Source of the DNA: Amycolatopsis echigonensis
GTDB taxonomy: Bacteria > Actinomycetota > Actinomycetes > Mycobacteriales > Pseudonocardiaceae
DNA: 64,000 nucleotides
Assembly (NCBI RefSeq): GCF_014174495.1
Contig: NZ_JACJHR010000034.1
Coordinates: forward strand, 1 to 64,000
Reading direction: 5' to 3'
Shown piece by piece: positions 44,098 to 52,894 of this stretch; the first letter of the stretch is position 1, and each line of letters opens with the position of its first letter. The notes under the pieces were generated by a model. The model did no database searches. It had not been told where the DNA came from and saw only the letters and a list, made by a program, of their open reading frames with translations. Made by a program: the position numbers and the translations under genes.

Positions 44098-44201
44098 CCG
44101 AAAACCCTCTCTGACCGGCCGTAAGTGCCTCCAGCCAAGCACAGCGGGCGAGGCCGACCCGTTCGGGGGAACGCGTGCTACCGGCAGTAGCGCGCGAAAA
44201 A

Positions 44202-44232
44202 CGGGCCCCGAGCCGGAGTGGCTCGGGGCCCG
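44202..44232 (-). terminator. Intrinsic terminator of lipoprotein copy 2
   Basis: A 13-base-pair stem (CGGGCCCCGAGCC and complement) with a five-base loop is followed, on the minus strand, by TTTTT. It lies just past the stop of the 300-residue lipoprotein gene. Confidence 0.9.
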
Positions 44233-44248
44233 CGAAAAGCTCCGGGGA

Positions 44249-45151
44249 TCAGTGCCCCATCTTCTTCATGACCTCGCCGAAGTCGGTGACCTGGTCGGCG
44301 GGCGGCGCGGCCACGTCGACCGGCTTGCCCCAGTCGGTGTACTTGACGGTGATCTTGCCGCCCGTGGCGCCCGAGCCGGTCGAGGCGCCGAGCGACTTCA
44401 TCATCTCCGACTGGTCCATCGTGACCTGCAGCGGAAGCTGGTCCTTGTCGATCCAGATCTCGGCCGGGATCTTGATGTTCTTGCCCGCGAGCATCTTCTT
44501 CATCTGCTCCTGGACCTCGGCGGGCTGGCCCTTCGCGTAGGTCTCGATGGACTTGCTGACGTCCAGCTCGACCTTGTAGTGGTTGACCTTCTCGCCGTTC
44601 AGCTCGACCTGGTCGGCCCCGGTGATCTGGCCGGTCTTGGAGACCTGGTCGAGGATCTGCGTCGGGTCGCTCTGCTGGGTCGACTGCGCCATGGCCTTGC
44701 TGAACGACTGCGACATCGGGTCGGTGGCGTCGGGCGAGATCTTCAGCCACGGCTTGTCGGTGCCGAACTGGGTGGCCTGCGCGGCCGGGACCTTCATGTA
44801 GAGGGTCTTGTCGACGTAGCGCATCTCGGTGGTGCCCTGCGGCGTGTTCATGGTCATCGTCATGGCGGAGTTCTCGCCGTCGAAGCGCATCGAACCCTCG
44901 GCCTGCATGGACTGGCCGCCCATGGACATGTCCATCGACATCTTCGCCGACTTGGCCTTCTCCGTGCCCTGCTTGGCCGCGTCGGCCAGCTTGAGCGCGT
45001 CGCTGAACGGCGACGCCAGGCCGGACCCGCCGTCCTTCGCCTGCTGCCCGGCCGGCACCGCGGTGCCGTTCTCGGCGCTCGAGCCGCAGCCCGTCAGCAC
45101 CAGCGCCAGCGCCGCACCCGCGGCGACAGCGAACGTCGTGGTCTTGCGCAT
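44249..45151 (-). CDS. Secreted lipoprotein, LppX/LprG-like, copy 2
   Basis: This 300-residue lipoprotein has lipobox LTGC (Cys22). A methionine-rich stretch (about 65-105, with MSMDMSMGGQSMQAEGSMRF) precedes the family core YVDKTLYMKVPAAQATQFGT, ISPDATDPMSQ, and IDKDQLPLQVTM. Copy 1 downstream has the same block order. The methionine-rich segment is unusual for a GC-rich genome and might bind copper or simply be hydrophobic. GGGGGAGAA precedes the ATG, and its own intrinsic terminator separates it from copy 1. Confidence 0.88.
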   Translation of the reverse strand: MRKTTTFAVAAGAALALVLTGCGSSAENGTAVPAGQQAKDGGSGLASPFSDALKLADAAKQGTEKAKSAKMSMDMSMGGQSMQAEGSMRFDGENSAMTMTMNTPQGTTEMRYVDKTLYMKVPAAQATQFGTDKPWLKISPDATDPMSQSFSKAMAQSTQQSDPTQILDQVSKTGQITGADQVELNGEKVNHYKVELDVSKSIETYAKGQPAEVQEQMKKMLAGKNIKIPAEIWIDKDQLPLQVTMDQSEMMKSLGASTGSGATGGKITVKYTDWGKPVDVAAPPADQVTDFGEVMKKMGH

Positions 45152-45391
45152 GGTTCTCCCCCTAGGAAGGAATCGGTCTTTGCCCTGCGTTGTCGCCGGC
45201 CGGCCTGGAAGGCCGCGTCCTTGCGGTCCGGCGCGCGGGCCACTGGCGGGGTGACTCCGCGAGGTTGCTTCTGAGACGCCGTCCGGCGGGAAGAGGTTCC
45301 CTCCGGACGGAGGAATTTTGCTCCGGTTCGTCCCCGCCCGGGGCACTCGCCTGCGTATCGGTGACGGCCGCGCGAAGTTACCGTTTCCAGG

Positions 45392-46462
45392 TCACGATTC
45401 GGCGCGAATTTCCCCGCCGCCGCCCGCTCGCGACACCAGCAGCCTGCGCAGCGACGCCAGCCGCTCCGGTCCGGCGTTCCCGTCGGCGACCACGTCGTCC
45501 AGCGCGCAGTCCGGGTCCTCGGGCGGTCCGAGGTGGCCGCAGTTCGGCGGGCATTCCTCGGCGGCCTTGGCGAACTCCTCGAAGGCGTTCACGATGTCGT
45601 CCGCGGTTACGTGCGCGAGCCCGAACGACCGGACGCCGGGGGTGTCGACCACCCAGCCCCCGCCCGCGAGCGGCAGCGCGACCGCGGCCACCGAGGTGTG
45701 CCGCCCCTTGCCGACCGAGCTGACGTCGCCGGTAGCGAGTTCGGCGGCGGGCACCAGGCGGTTGACCAATGTCGACTTGCCGACTCCGGAATGCCCGACG
45801 AGCGCGGTGATCCGGCCGGCGAGGCGTTCGCGCAGGCCCGTGGGTTCCTCGTCGTGCCGGGTGACGATGGCCGGGACGTCCAGGCCCGCGTAGCCGGCGA
45901 GCAGCGAATCCGGGCTGGCGAGGTCGGATTTCGTCAGGCACAGCACGGGTTCCAGGCCGCCCGCGTAGCACGCGACGAGGCAGCGGTCGATGAAGCCGGG
46001 CCGGGGCGGGGGATCGGCGAGCGAGGTGACGATCAGCAGCTGCGCGGCGTTGGCGACCACCACGCGTTCGTACGGGTCGGTGTCGTCGGCGGTGCGGCGC
46101 AGCACGCTGGTGCGGTCGTCGACGCGGACGATCCGGGCGAGCGTGTCCGGCCGTCCGGAGACGTCGCCGACCAGCCCGACCATGTCCCCGACGACCACCG
46201 ACACGCGGCCCATTTCGCGGGCCCGCATGGCCATCACGACGCGGTCCGGGTCGGAGTCGACCGCGCACGTCCAGCGTCCGCGGTCCTTGCCGATCACCAT
46301 CGCGGTGACCGCGTCGGCGTGCTCGGGCCTGCGCTTGCTGCGTGGCCTGGTGCCCTTGCCGGGACGCACCCGCACGTCGGATTCGTCCAGCCGCCTCCAG
46401 TCGCCTCGCCCCAAGCCGCCCACGTCCTCCCGGTCGCTCCATGCCTGGTCGAATGATCCCAT
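45392..46462 (-). CDS. rsgA: Ribosome small-subunit GTPase RsgA
   Basis: This 356-residue protein has an OB-fold (about 65-130) and a circularly permuted GTPase domain, in the order TKSD (G4), GHSGVGKSTL (G1), then DTPGVRSFG (G3). A C-terminal zinc domain follows, CPPNCGHLGPPEDPDC. It helps mature the 30S subunit. The N-terminus is longer than in E. coli and very basic. The ATG chosen lacks a strong ribosome site, so an internal start is possible. In M. tuberculosis aroA lies beside this gene; it is absent here. Confidence 0.93.
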   Translation of the reverse strand: MGSFDQAWSDREDVGGLGRGDWRRLDESDVRVRPGKGTRPRSKRRPEHADAVTAMVIGKDRGRWTCAVDSDPDRVVMAMRAREMGRVSVVVGDMVGLVGDVSGRPDTLARIVRVDDRTSVLRRTADDTDPYERVVVANAAQLLIVTSLADPPPRPGFIDRCLVACYAGGLEPVLCLTKSDLASPDSLLAGYAGLDVPAIVTRHDEEPTGLRERLAGRITALVGHSGVGKSTLVNRLVPAAELATGDVSSVGKGRHTSVAAVALPLAGGGWVVDTPGVRSFGLAHVTADDIVNAFEEFAKAAEECPPNCGHLGPPEDPDCALDDVVADGNAGPERLASLRRLLVSRAGGGGEIRAES

Positions 46463-46525
46463 GCCAGTCGCGCCGGGCCTGGTTTGCGTGCGACGATGGC
46501 CGCGAGGCACCCCGAGGAGGTTGGC

Positions 46526-47281
46526 ATGTGCGGCCGTTACGCCGCGACGAAAGACCCGGCGAAGCTGGTCGAGGAGTTCGCCGCGGTCGACCTGACCGAG
46601 GGCCGGGCGCGGGCGGACCACAACGTCGCGCCGACCAAGAACGTCGTGACCGTGGTGCAGCGGCATCCCCGCGACGCCGACGGGCTCGTCCTCGAAGACG
46701 AACCGGCGGAACGCTCTCTGCGGATCATGCGGTGGGGCCTGGTTCCGTTCTGGGCCAAGGATCCCTCGGCGGGTTCGCGGATGATCAACACCCGCGCGGA
46801 GACCGCGAAGGAAAAGCCCGCGTTCAAGCGCGCGCTGGCGTCGCGGCGCTGCCTGGTTCCCGCCGACGGCTGGTTCGAGTGGCGGCGCACGGGCAAGGAG
46901 AAGGAGCCGTTCTACATGACGGATCCCTCCGGGAAATCGCTCGCGTTCGGCGGAATCTGGGAAACCTGGCGGCCGAAGGACGACGCCGACGCCGAACCGC
47001 TGATCACCTTCTCGATCCTGACGACGGACGCCGCGGGCCAGCTCACCGACGTCCACCACCGGATGCCGCTGATCGTGCCGCGCGACAACTGGGCGGGCTG
47101 GCTCGACCCGGACCGGTCCGAAGTGGACGAACTGATGGTGCCGACGCCGCCCTCGGTCGTCGAATCGCTGGAGCTGCGGCCGGTGTCGAGCCTGGTGAAC
47201 AACGTCCGCAACAACGGTCCCGAGCTGGTGCGGCGGGTGGACACCGGGCAGCCCGTCGACTCGCTGTTCGACCTGCCATGA
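46526..47281 (+). CDS. SRAP-domain protein (HMCES/YedK type)
   Basis: This 251-residue protein binds abasic sites in single-stranded DNA and protects them by a covalent thiazolidine crosslink to Cys2. The catalytic set is present: Cys2 (MCGRY), Asn in MINTRAET, Glu in DGWFEW and His in DVHHRMP. GAGGAGG lies five bases before the ATG, and this start is fixed by the Cys2 chemistry. The stop overlaps the next gene's ATG (ATGA). Confidence 0.95.
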   Translation: MCGRYAATKDPAKLVEEFAAVDLTEGRARADHNVAPTKNVVTVVQRHPRDADGLVLEDEPAERSLRIMRWGLVPFWAKDPSAGSRMINTRAETAKEKPAFKRALASRRCLVPADGWFEWRRTGKEKEPFYMTDPSGKSLAFGGIWETWRPKDDADAEPLITFSILTTDAAGQLTDVHHRMPLIVPRDNWAGWLDPDRSEVDELMVPTPPSVVESLELRPVSSLVNNVRNNGPELVRRVDTGQPVDSLFDLP

Positions 47282-47886
47282 CCACGCTCGAGATCGACAC
47301 CGAACACGGGCCCGCGCGAGTCGAGCTGCATTGCGCGCCCGACGGCGACGCGGTGCTCATGCTCGGCCACGGCGCGGGCGGCGGCATCGGGGCGAAGGAT
47401 CTCGTGGCGGTAGCGCAGGCGGCGAAGGCGGCTGGGATGCATGTGGCGCTGGTGGAACAGCCGTACCGGGTGGCCGGCCGTCGGGCTCCGGCTCCGGCCA
47501 AGCAGCTGGACACGGCGTGGCTGACGGTGGCGGACGAGATTTCCGCTCGGTTCGACGACCTTCCGCTGGTGTTCGGCGGTCGTTCTTCCGGCGCCAGGGT
47601 GGCCTGCCGGACGGCGTCGGCCGGGCAGGCGGTCGCGGTGCTGTGCTTGGCTTTCCCGGAACATCCGCCGGGGAAGCCGGAAAAGTCGCGGCAGGGGGAG
47701 CTGGACGCGGTCGAGGTGCCCGCGCTGGTCATCCAGGGAGAGCGGGATCCGTTCGGGCGGCCTTCGGCTGCTCCGCACCACGAGATCGTCGTGGTGGCGG
47801 GGGACCACACGTTGTCCAGTGATCTGGACGCGGTGGCGCGGGCCGCCGCCGAGTGGTTGGGACGGGTTGTCCGGCCGCATCTGTGA
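47278..47886 (+). CDS. Alpha/beta-hydrolase family protein (COG3571-like)
   Basis: This 202-residue compact alpha/beta hydrolase has an N-terminal LMLGHGAGGGI (oxyanion region) and nucleophile elbow GRSSGAR (the Ser of GxSxG, near residue 103). An aspartate near QGERDPFGRP and His in AGDHTL complete the triad. The form resembles KANL3/Tex30-like predicted hydrolases. The substrate is unknown. It is coupled to the SRAP gene by ATGA, which may point to a DNA-repair or nucleotide-linked role, but that is inference. Confidence 0.85.
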   Translation: MTTLEIDTEHGPARVELHCAPDGDAVLMLGHGAGGGIGAKDLVAVAQAAKAAGMHVALVEQPYRVAGRRAPAPAKQLDTAWLTVADEISARFDDLPLVFGGRSSGARVACRTASAGQAVAVLCLAFPEHPPGKPEKSRQGELDAVEVPALVIQGERDPFGRPSAAPHHEIVVVAGDHTLSSDLDAVARAAAEWLGRVVRPHL

Positions 47887-47896
47887 CGGTGCTGGC

Positions 47897-47977
47897 TGTG
47901 GATAGTTCGAGGATGCGTTTCTGCTGCTCAGGACTGGTTTTGTGGAGTTATCCACAACTTGGCTGGCCTGTGGGCAA
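47897..47977. other. DnaA-box-like cluster with a small hairpin
   Basis: One exact DnaA box, TTATCCACA, lies at 47948-47956. A near match on the other strand, TGTGGATAG, is at 47897-47905, and a weaker one, TGTGGGCAA, at 47969-47977. The exact box is also one arm of a hairpin (TTGTGGA, loop GTTA, TCCACAA at 47940-47957). All lie in the 153-base gap between two convergent genes. Confidence 0.5.
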
Positions 47978-48039
47978 CTCGGGGTGAGGGCCGGCTCCGG
48001 CCGATCGAGCCGGATAGTCTGGGCGTGGGCGGTGCGGGA

Positions 48040-49455
48040 TCAGGTGTTCAAGGACCAGTCTTGCGCGATGCGCATGATCGCGGGCGCGTCCGGGCGGTAA
48101 GCGGGCCAGCCCGGGTCGCCGTTCGTGACGTAAGCGACCCAGGCCGCGTGGGTGCGGGCGGCCAGCTCGGGATCCGGTCGTTCCCGGCCGAGCAGGCCCG
48201 ACTGGCCGTAGAGGTTCGGCAGAGCGGCGTGGTCGAACACGAACGGCAGCTCGACGCAGTGGCACGCCCCCAGCGGGTGGTCCGGGCCGGGCGGCGGCCA
48301 GGCGAACTCGTAGACGTGGATGGGATTCCCGGCCCGGCTGTGCGCGTCGGCGAGGAGCCGGTTGCTCACGGTGTAGGCCTCGGTCATCACGTGCGCGGCC
48401 AGTTCGGCTGGGGACGCGCCGGGACGGTGCGCCCGGGCCCGGGCGATGGCCTCGGCGGGGTCCGGGAATCGGCGGGCCGCCGCGGCATGGAGCCCGGCTT
48501 CGTCGAGGTTCGCGGTGTAGAGGTTCGCCTCGTCGGCGTTGGTGCCAATCAGGAGGCTGACCGGGGCGGTGGGGCCAGATGCGGGCTGGGCGGGCAGCGT
48601 CTCCTCGTCCAGGACGGGCTTGTACGGGCTGTTGCCCAGTGATGTATCGCGGAATCCGGCGATCGCCGTTGCGGGCATCGCGGCCGGGGCGGTGACCAAC
48701 TGCTCGTCGTCCAGTTCGCTCAGCGCGGCCGCGGTGGGCGCCACCCCGAGCGCGTCGGCCGTCGCCCGCGTGATCAGGTCGGCCTTCTCGACGGGGAAAG
48801 CGCACTCGCCGCTGCCGCTCTGGCTGATCGCCCGGCGGAACAAGCCCGCGGCTCCGGGCGCGACGAGCAGCGCGTCGACCAGCATGGCTCCGGCGGACTG
48901 TCCGGCCACCGTGACGTCGCCGGGGTCGCCGCCGAACGCCGCGATGTTCCCGGCCACCCAGCGCAGGGCCGCGAGCGCGTCGAGCAGGCCGCGGTTGGCC
49001 GGGGCGTCCGGGAGCCGCAACCATCCGGCGACGCCGAGGCGGTACTGCACGGTGACCAGTACGACGCCGTCGCGGGCGAAGGTGTCGCCGTCGTAGAGCT
49101 CGGCCTGCCCAGTGCCCGCGGTGAACCCGCCGCCGTGGAAGAAAACCAGCACCGGCAGCCCGCTGGTCGCCGGGTCGGGCGTGCTGACCGTGACCGACAG
49201 GTAGTCCGCGCCGGGAACCCAGCCCGAACCCAGCACCGGCCGCAGGTCGATGCCGCCGAAATCGCGCCGCGCGGCCGGTGCCGTCGGGCCGGGCCGGGTG
49301 GCGTCGCGGACGCCGTCCCAGCTCGGTGCCGGAGCCGGTGCCTGGAACCGCGCGGCACCGGACATCGGTGCGGCGTAAGGAATCGCGCGAAAGGTGTGTA
49401 CCCCGTTCCGCGCCGTGCCCCGGACTCGCCCGGAGGCGGTGGAAACCACGGTCAT
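48040..49455 (-). CDS. Type B carboxylesterase
   Basis: This 471-residue esterase of the acetylcholinesterase-like family has an oxyanion motif HGGGF (107-111) and nucleophile elbow GQSAGA with Ser187. The acid lies in GTNADEAN, and the histidine in LGACHCVELPFVF. There is no signal peptide, so it acts in the cytoplasm. Its ATG overlaps the stop of the MBL-fold hydrolase (ATGA), so both are translated together, probably to degrade an ester or lactone. The divergent AsnC-type regulator is the likely controller. Confidence 0.92.
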   Translation of the reverse strand: MTVVSTASGRVRGTARNGVHTFRAIPYAAPMSGAARFQAPAPAPSWDGVRDATRPGPTAPAARRDFGGIDLRPVLGSGWVPGADYLSVTVSTPDPATSGLPVLVFFHGGGFTAGTGQAELYDGDTFARDGVVLVTVQYRLGVAGWLRLPDAPANRGLLDALAALRWVAGNIAAFGGDPGDVTVAGQSAGAMLVDALLVAPGAAGLFRRAISQSGSGECAFPVEKADLITRATADALGVAPTAAALSELDDEQLVTAPAAMPATAIAGFRDTSLGNSPYKPVLDEETLPAQPASGPTAPVSLLIGTNADEANLYTANLDEAGLHAAAARRFPDPAEAIARARAHRPGASPAELAAHVMTEAYTVSNRLLADAHSRAGNPIHVYEFAWPPPGPDHPLGACHCVELPFVFDHAALPNLYGQSGLLGRERPDPELAARTHAAWVAYVTNGDPGWPAYRPDAPAIMRIAQDWSLNT

Positions 49456-50348
49456 GTGTCGGACCCCCATCGAGTCACGGTGAACTTCGAGCCGTCGCGA
49501 ACGATTTCCGCGGCCGGTGCTGCGCCGACGTGTGCGGGGAAAACCAGGGCGCGGTCGTCGGCGGCCCGGCCGAGCAGCCGGTGCCGGGTCGCCGCGGCCT
49601 GTGCCGGGTCTTCGCAGAAGCAGCTGCTGAGACTGGGTTCGGCGATTTGCAGCGGGTGGTGGAGCAGATCGCCGACGAACAGCGCCCGGTCAGCGAAGGA
49701 ACGCACGGTCAGCACGCACGACCCGGGAGTGTGGCCGGGTGCCGGTTCGAGCCGCAGGTCGCCGTCGATGTCGTAGCTGTCCTCCCACAACCGGGCCTGT
49801 CCACTGTGGACGACCGGGGCGACGCTGTCGGCGAAGACGTTTTCGTTGGCGCGGGCCAGTTTCGGCCGGTGCGGGCCGGCCGGGTCCCAGAAGTCGTAGT
49901 CGGCGCGCGGCAGCAGGTAGGTCGCGTTGGGGAACGTCGGGCGCCACTCGCCGTTGTCGAGACGCGTGTTCCAGCCGACGTGATCGGCGTGCAGGTGCGT
50001 GTTCACGACGAAGTCGACCTCCTCGGGCGCGACGCCCGCCGCGGCCAGCCGGTCGAGGAACCCCGTGCGCAGCTGGTGAAACGCCGGGGTGCCGGGCCGG
50101 TCCTTGCCGTCGCCGGCCCCGGTGTCGACCAGGATCGTGGCGCCCCCGCTGCGCAGCACCCAGGTTTGCACGCAGGTGCGCAGCAGCCCGGACTCGCGGT
50201 CCCAGGAGTCCGGTGGCAACCGGGATTCGTGCGCCTGCCACGTTCCTTCGGCGAGGCCGGGGAACATCGCTTCGGGCAGGCGGGTGGTTCCTTCGTACTC
50301 CAGGACGCGGGTCGCGGTCACTGAGCCCAAGGCGATCGTGGCGGTCAT
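49452..50348 (-). CDS. MBL-fold metallo-hydrolase, lactonase-like
   Basis: This 298-residue metallo-beta-lactamase-fold enzyme has the dinuclear zinc motif HLHADH (118-123), further ligands in APGHTPGS and VGDLLHHP, and a C-terminal PAHVG. The spacing fits the AHL-lactonase/quorum-quenching and glyoxalase-like branch. It heads a two-gene operon with the type B carboxylesterase. It is divergent from a regulator with a 175-base spacer full of inverted repeats. The natural substrate is unknown. Confidence 0.9.
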   Translation of the reverse strand: MTATIALGSVTATRVLEYEGTTRLPEAMFPGLAEGTWQAHESRLPPDSWDRESGLLRTCVQTWVLRSGGATILVDTGAGDGKDRPGTPAFHQLRTGFLDRLAAAGVAPEEVDFVVNTHLHADHVGWNTRLDNGEWRPTFPNATYLLPRADYDFWDPAGPHRPKLARANENVFADSVAPVVHSGQARLWEDSYDIDGDLRLEPAPGHTPGSCVLTVRSFADRALFVGDLLHHPLQIAEPSLSSCFCEDPAQAAATRHRLLGRAADDRALVFPAHVGAAPAAEIVRDGSKFTVTRWGSDT

Positions 50349-50412
50349 GCGGTCACCTTTTCTCCGTCCGAGTCAAGCTCGATACCCCCATCGGTCTGCG
50401 GGTCTCATGCAT

Positions 50413-50484
50413 CAAGCTGGCATGGGACGCCGTATTTCGGCAACAAGATGTGAAATACGCCTGATTCAGTCAGGATCCAGCTTG
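50413..50484. promoter_or_regulatory. Nested inverted repeats upstream of the AsnC-type regulator
   Basis: Outer arms are CAAGCTGG (50413-50420) and CCAGCTTG (50477-50484). Inner arms are CGTATTTC (50431-50438) and GAAATACG (50452-50459). A further CAAGCTCG lies at 50374. The repeats fill the divergent spacer between the MBL/esterase operon and the regulator gene. Binding by the regulator is inferred. Confidence 0.65.
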
Positions 50485-50523
50485 AGTAGGCTGCGCCTGC
50501 ACGAACCCGAAGGAGGACGCTCG

Positions 50524-51498
50524 GTGGCCGACGACGGCGTACTGGACGACACCGACCTCGACCTGGTGGCCGCGCTGCAGCACGCGCCCCGCGCGCCCTT
50601 CGACGTGCTGGCCCGCGTCCTGGACAGTTCGGCGCGCACGATCGGGCGGCGCTACAGCCGGATGCTGGACGACGGCCTGCTCCGCGTCATCTGCGAGGTC
50701 GACTGGTCGCTGCTCGCCGAGGGGCCGCCTGCGCATGTGTGGATCGGTGCCGAGCCTGGCCGGGCGCGCGCAGTCGCGAAGGCGTTGGCGCGGCGCGACG
50801 ACACCACGCACGTCGCGCTCGCTTCAGGGCGTGGAGAGGTTTACGCCGTGGTCCACGGGATGACTCGCGCCGCGACGGCCCGCGCGTTGCTCGACGAGAT
50901 CCCCGCTGTGTCTGGCATCCGTTCGGTGCGCGCGGAGTCGGCCTTGCGCAGGCTCACCAGCTCCGCGGCGTGGCGGCTGCGGAGGTTGACCAACGAGCAG
51001 GAAGAAGCGCTCGCCTCGCACGCGGGGGCAGCGGCGGAAGAACCCGGCACCGAGCTAGGTCCGCTGGAGCGCGAAGTCGCGGCGGTCCTGCGCGATGACG
51101 CGCGGACGCCGTACTCGGACGTCGCTCGCGTGCTCGACATCTCCGAGTCCCGGGCCCGGCGCGTCGCGACCGCGATGTTCGGTTCCGGGCTGCTGCGGCC
51201 TCGCGTCGAGATCGAGCCGGGAAAGCTCGGGTACCGGATCGAGGCCGTCCTCGGCATTTCCTGTCCGCCGCCGGCGACGGCCCGGCTCGGCGCCGCGATC
51301 GCCGCGCATCCGACCACGCGGTTCCTCGCGCTCACCGCGGCGTCGTCCACCTTCGTCTACGACGGCGTCTTCCGCGGCGAAGACGACCTGGCCGATTTCG
51401 TCAGCGGCGGTTTCCCCGGCAGCGACGACGTCACCGCCGTCGAGTGCACCCTTCAGCTGGAAGTCCTGAAACGCTACTGGCGCGCACCGGCCTCCTGA
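50524..51498 (+). CDS. Lrp/AsnC-family regulator with two tandem units
   Basis: This 324-residue protein is twice the usual Lrp length. Two winged helices are seen (about 9-60, LDLVAALQHAPRAPFDVLAR; and about 180-230, VAAVLRDDARTPYSDVARVL), each followed by a RAM-like ligand domain. This double AsnC form is common in actinomycetes. The GTG has GGAGG seven bases upstream. It faces the MBL/esterase operon and probably controls it in response to an amino acid or a related ester. Confidence 0.9.
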   Translation: MADDGVLDDTDLDLVAALQHAPRAPFDVLARVLDSSARTIGRRYSRMLDDGLLRVICEVDWSLLAEGPPAHVWIGAEPGRARAVAKALARRDDTTHVALASGRGEVYAVVHGMTRAATARALLDEIPAVSGIRSVRAESALRRLTSSAAWRLRRLTNEQEEALASHAGAAAEEPGTELGPLEREVAAVLRDDARTPYSDVARVLDISESRARRVATAMFGSGLLRPRVEIEPGKLGYRIEAVLGISCPPPATARLGAAIAAHPTTRFLALTAASSTFVYDGVFRGEDDLADFVSGGFPGSDDVTAVECTLQLEVLKRYWRAPAS

Positions 51499-51524
51499 CC
51501 CGAGGTCGTGCCAGGGTGGATTCC

Positions 51525-52229
51525 ATGACTGCCAACGATTACGACACTTTCGGCGAGGCCTACGCGATCGAAACCGAGCACAGTCTCATCAACGCCTACT
51601 ACACCCGCCCCGCGATTCTGGACCTCGCCGGAGACGTAGCGGGCAGACGGATCCTCGACGCGGGCTGCGGCGCCGGCCCGCTGTTCGCCTCGCTGCGGGA
51701 CCGCGGCGCGCGCGTGAGCGGCTTCGACTTCAGCTCCACCATGGTCGGGCTGGCCCGGAAAAGACTCGGCGAAGACGCGGATCTCCGGGTCGCCGACCTC
51801 AGCCAGCCGCTGCCCTACGCCGACCAGGTGTTCGACGACGTCATCTCGGCACTCGTGCTGCACTACCTGGAGGACTGGACCGCTCCGCTGGCCGAACTGC
51901 GGCGGATCATCCGGCCCGGCGGACGGCTGATCCTGGCCGTGAACCACCCGATCCTTTACAAAATGGCCCACCCGGAGGGCAACTACTTCGCCGTCGAACG
52001 CTGGTCCGAGGAGTACACCTTCAACGGACAAAAGGGCGTGCTCGCGTACTGGCATCGCCCGCTGCACGCGATGACCGACGCGTTCACCACGGCCGGGTTC
52101 CGTGTCTCAGTGATCAGCGAGCCGTACCCGGCAGAGGGCGCGCGCGAGAAGTTCCCCGAGGAATTCGGAGACAAGGAAGCCTTCCTCTGCTTCCTGTTCT
52201 TCGTCCTCGAAGTACCCGAGGCCGCTTAA
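51525..52229 (+). CDS. Class I SAM-dependent methyltransferase
   Basis: This 234-residue methyltransferase has motif I ILDAGCGAG (43-51), an acidic residue in VSGFDFSS, and LRRIIRPGGRLILAVNHP for the post-motif strands. It belongs to the Methyltransf_11/25 group acting on small molecules. The substrate is unknown. It follows the regulator by 26 bases and may be part of its transcript. It converges on the ybaK gene with overlapping stops. Confidence 0.9.
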   Translation: MTANDYDTFGEAYAIETEHSLINAYYTRPAILDLAGDVAGRRILDAGCGAGPLFASLRDRGARVSGFDFSSTMVGLARKRLGEDADLRVADLSQPLPYADQVFDDVISALVLHYLEDWTAPLAELRRIIRPGGRLILAVNHPILYKMAHPEGNYFAVERWSEEYTFNGQKGVLAYWHRPLHAMTDAFTTAGFRVSVISEPYPAEGAREKFPEEFGDKEAFLCFLFFVLEVPEAA

Positions 52230-52705
52230 CCCGCCGCGATCCCGGCCACGACCGCGCCGGTCAGCCGGACCAGTTCGGCCGGGTCCAGTTCCACCTCGAG
52301 TCCGCGCCGGCCGCCGGAGCAGAACATCGTCGGATAATCCAGCGCCGAGCCGTCCAGCACGACGGGCAGGCGGCTCCGGTGGCCGAGCGGCGAGATCCCG
52401 CCGAGCACGTATCCGGTTGCCCGCTGGGCAGCGGCCGGGTCGGCCATCTTCGCTTTTTTGCCCCCGGCCGCCGCGGCGAGGGCTTTCAGGTCCAGCTGGC
52501 CGGTGACCGGAACCACACCGACGACGAGCTTCCCGTCCACGTCCGCGACCAGCGTTTTGAACACCCGTCCCGGCTCCAGGCCCAGCGCTTCCACGGCTTC
52601 CAGGCCGAACGACTCCGCCCGGGGGTCGTGGTCGTAGGTGTGCACGGTGTGCGCCACCTTCTGCTTCTGCAGCAACGCCGTCGCCGGAGTGCCCTTGCCC
52701 GCCAT
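52226..52705 (-). CDS. ybaK: Cys-tRNA(Pro)/Cys-tRNA(Cys) deacylase YbaK
   Basis: This 159-residue canonical YbaK has VFKTLVADVDGKLVVGVVPV with the catalytic lysine of FKTL, AAAAGGKKAKMADPAAAQRAT (in part) and GYVLGGISPLGHRSRLPVVLD. It clears Cys mischarged on tRNAPro. It differs clearly from the other YbaK-domain protein at 20891. The ATG start is near the sigma-R-type promoter of the divergent sigR, so some co-regulation is possible. Confidence 0.93.
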   Translation of the reverse strand: MAGKGTPATALLQKQKVAHTVHTYDHDPRAESFGLEAVEALGLEPGRVFKTLVADVDGKLVVGVVPVTGQLDLKALAAAAGGKKAKMADPAAAQRATGYVLGGISPLGHRSRLPVVLDGSALDYPTMFCSGGRRGLEVELDPAELVRLTGAVVAGIAAG

Positions 52706-52730
52706 GCGGGCGAGTCTACGAAACCCGCCG

Positions 52731-52756
52731 GGAATGCCCGGTCGGCACGCTCTGTT
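52731..52756 (+). promoter_or_regulatory. Sigma-R type promoter of sigR
   Basis: GGAAT (52731-52735), 18 bases, then GTT (52754-52756) matches the GGAAT-N18/19-GTT consensus of SigR/SigH promoters. It lies just before the sigR frame and would give autoregulation under thiol-oxidative stress. Confidence 0.85.
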
Positions 52757-52894
52757 GTAGACAGCGTGACCACCACGCTCGCCACTCCCCGCCCCGGCAG
52801 GAGCCGTCCCGGGACCGGCTTCCCGAACCCCCGCGTAAACTCGGTGCTGCCGTATGCGCAGACGCGCATCGACGCCGAACGGGAAGGGAACGGT

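Noticed and set aside
45170..45192. GGAAT followed by GTT between copy 2 lipoprotein and rsgA
   Set aside because: The spacer is again 15 bases, and no plus-strand gene follows it.
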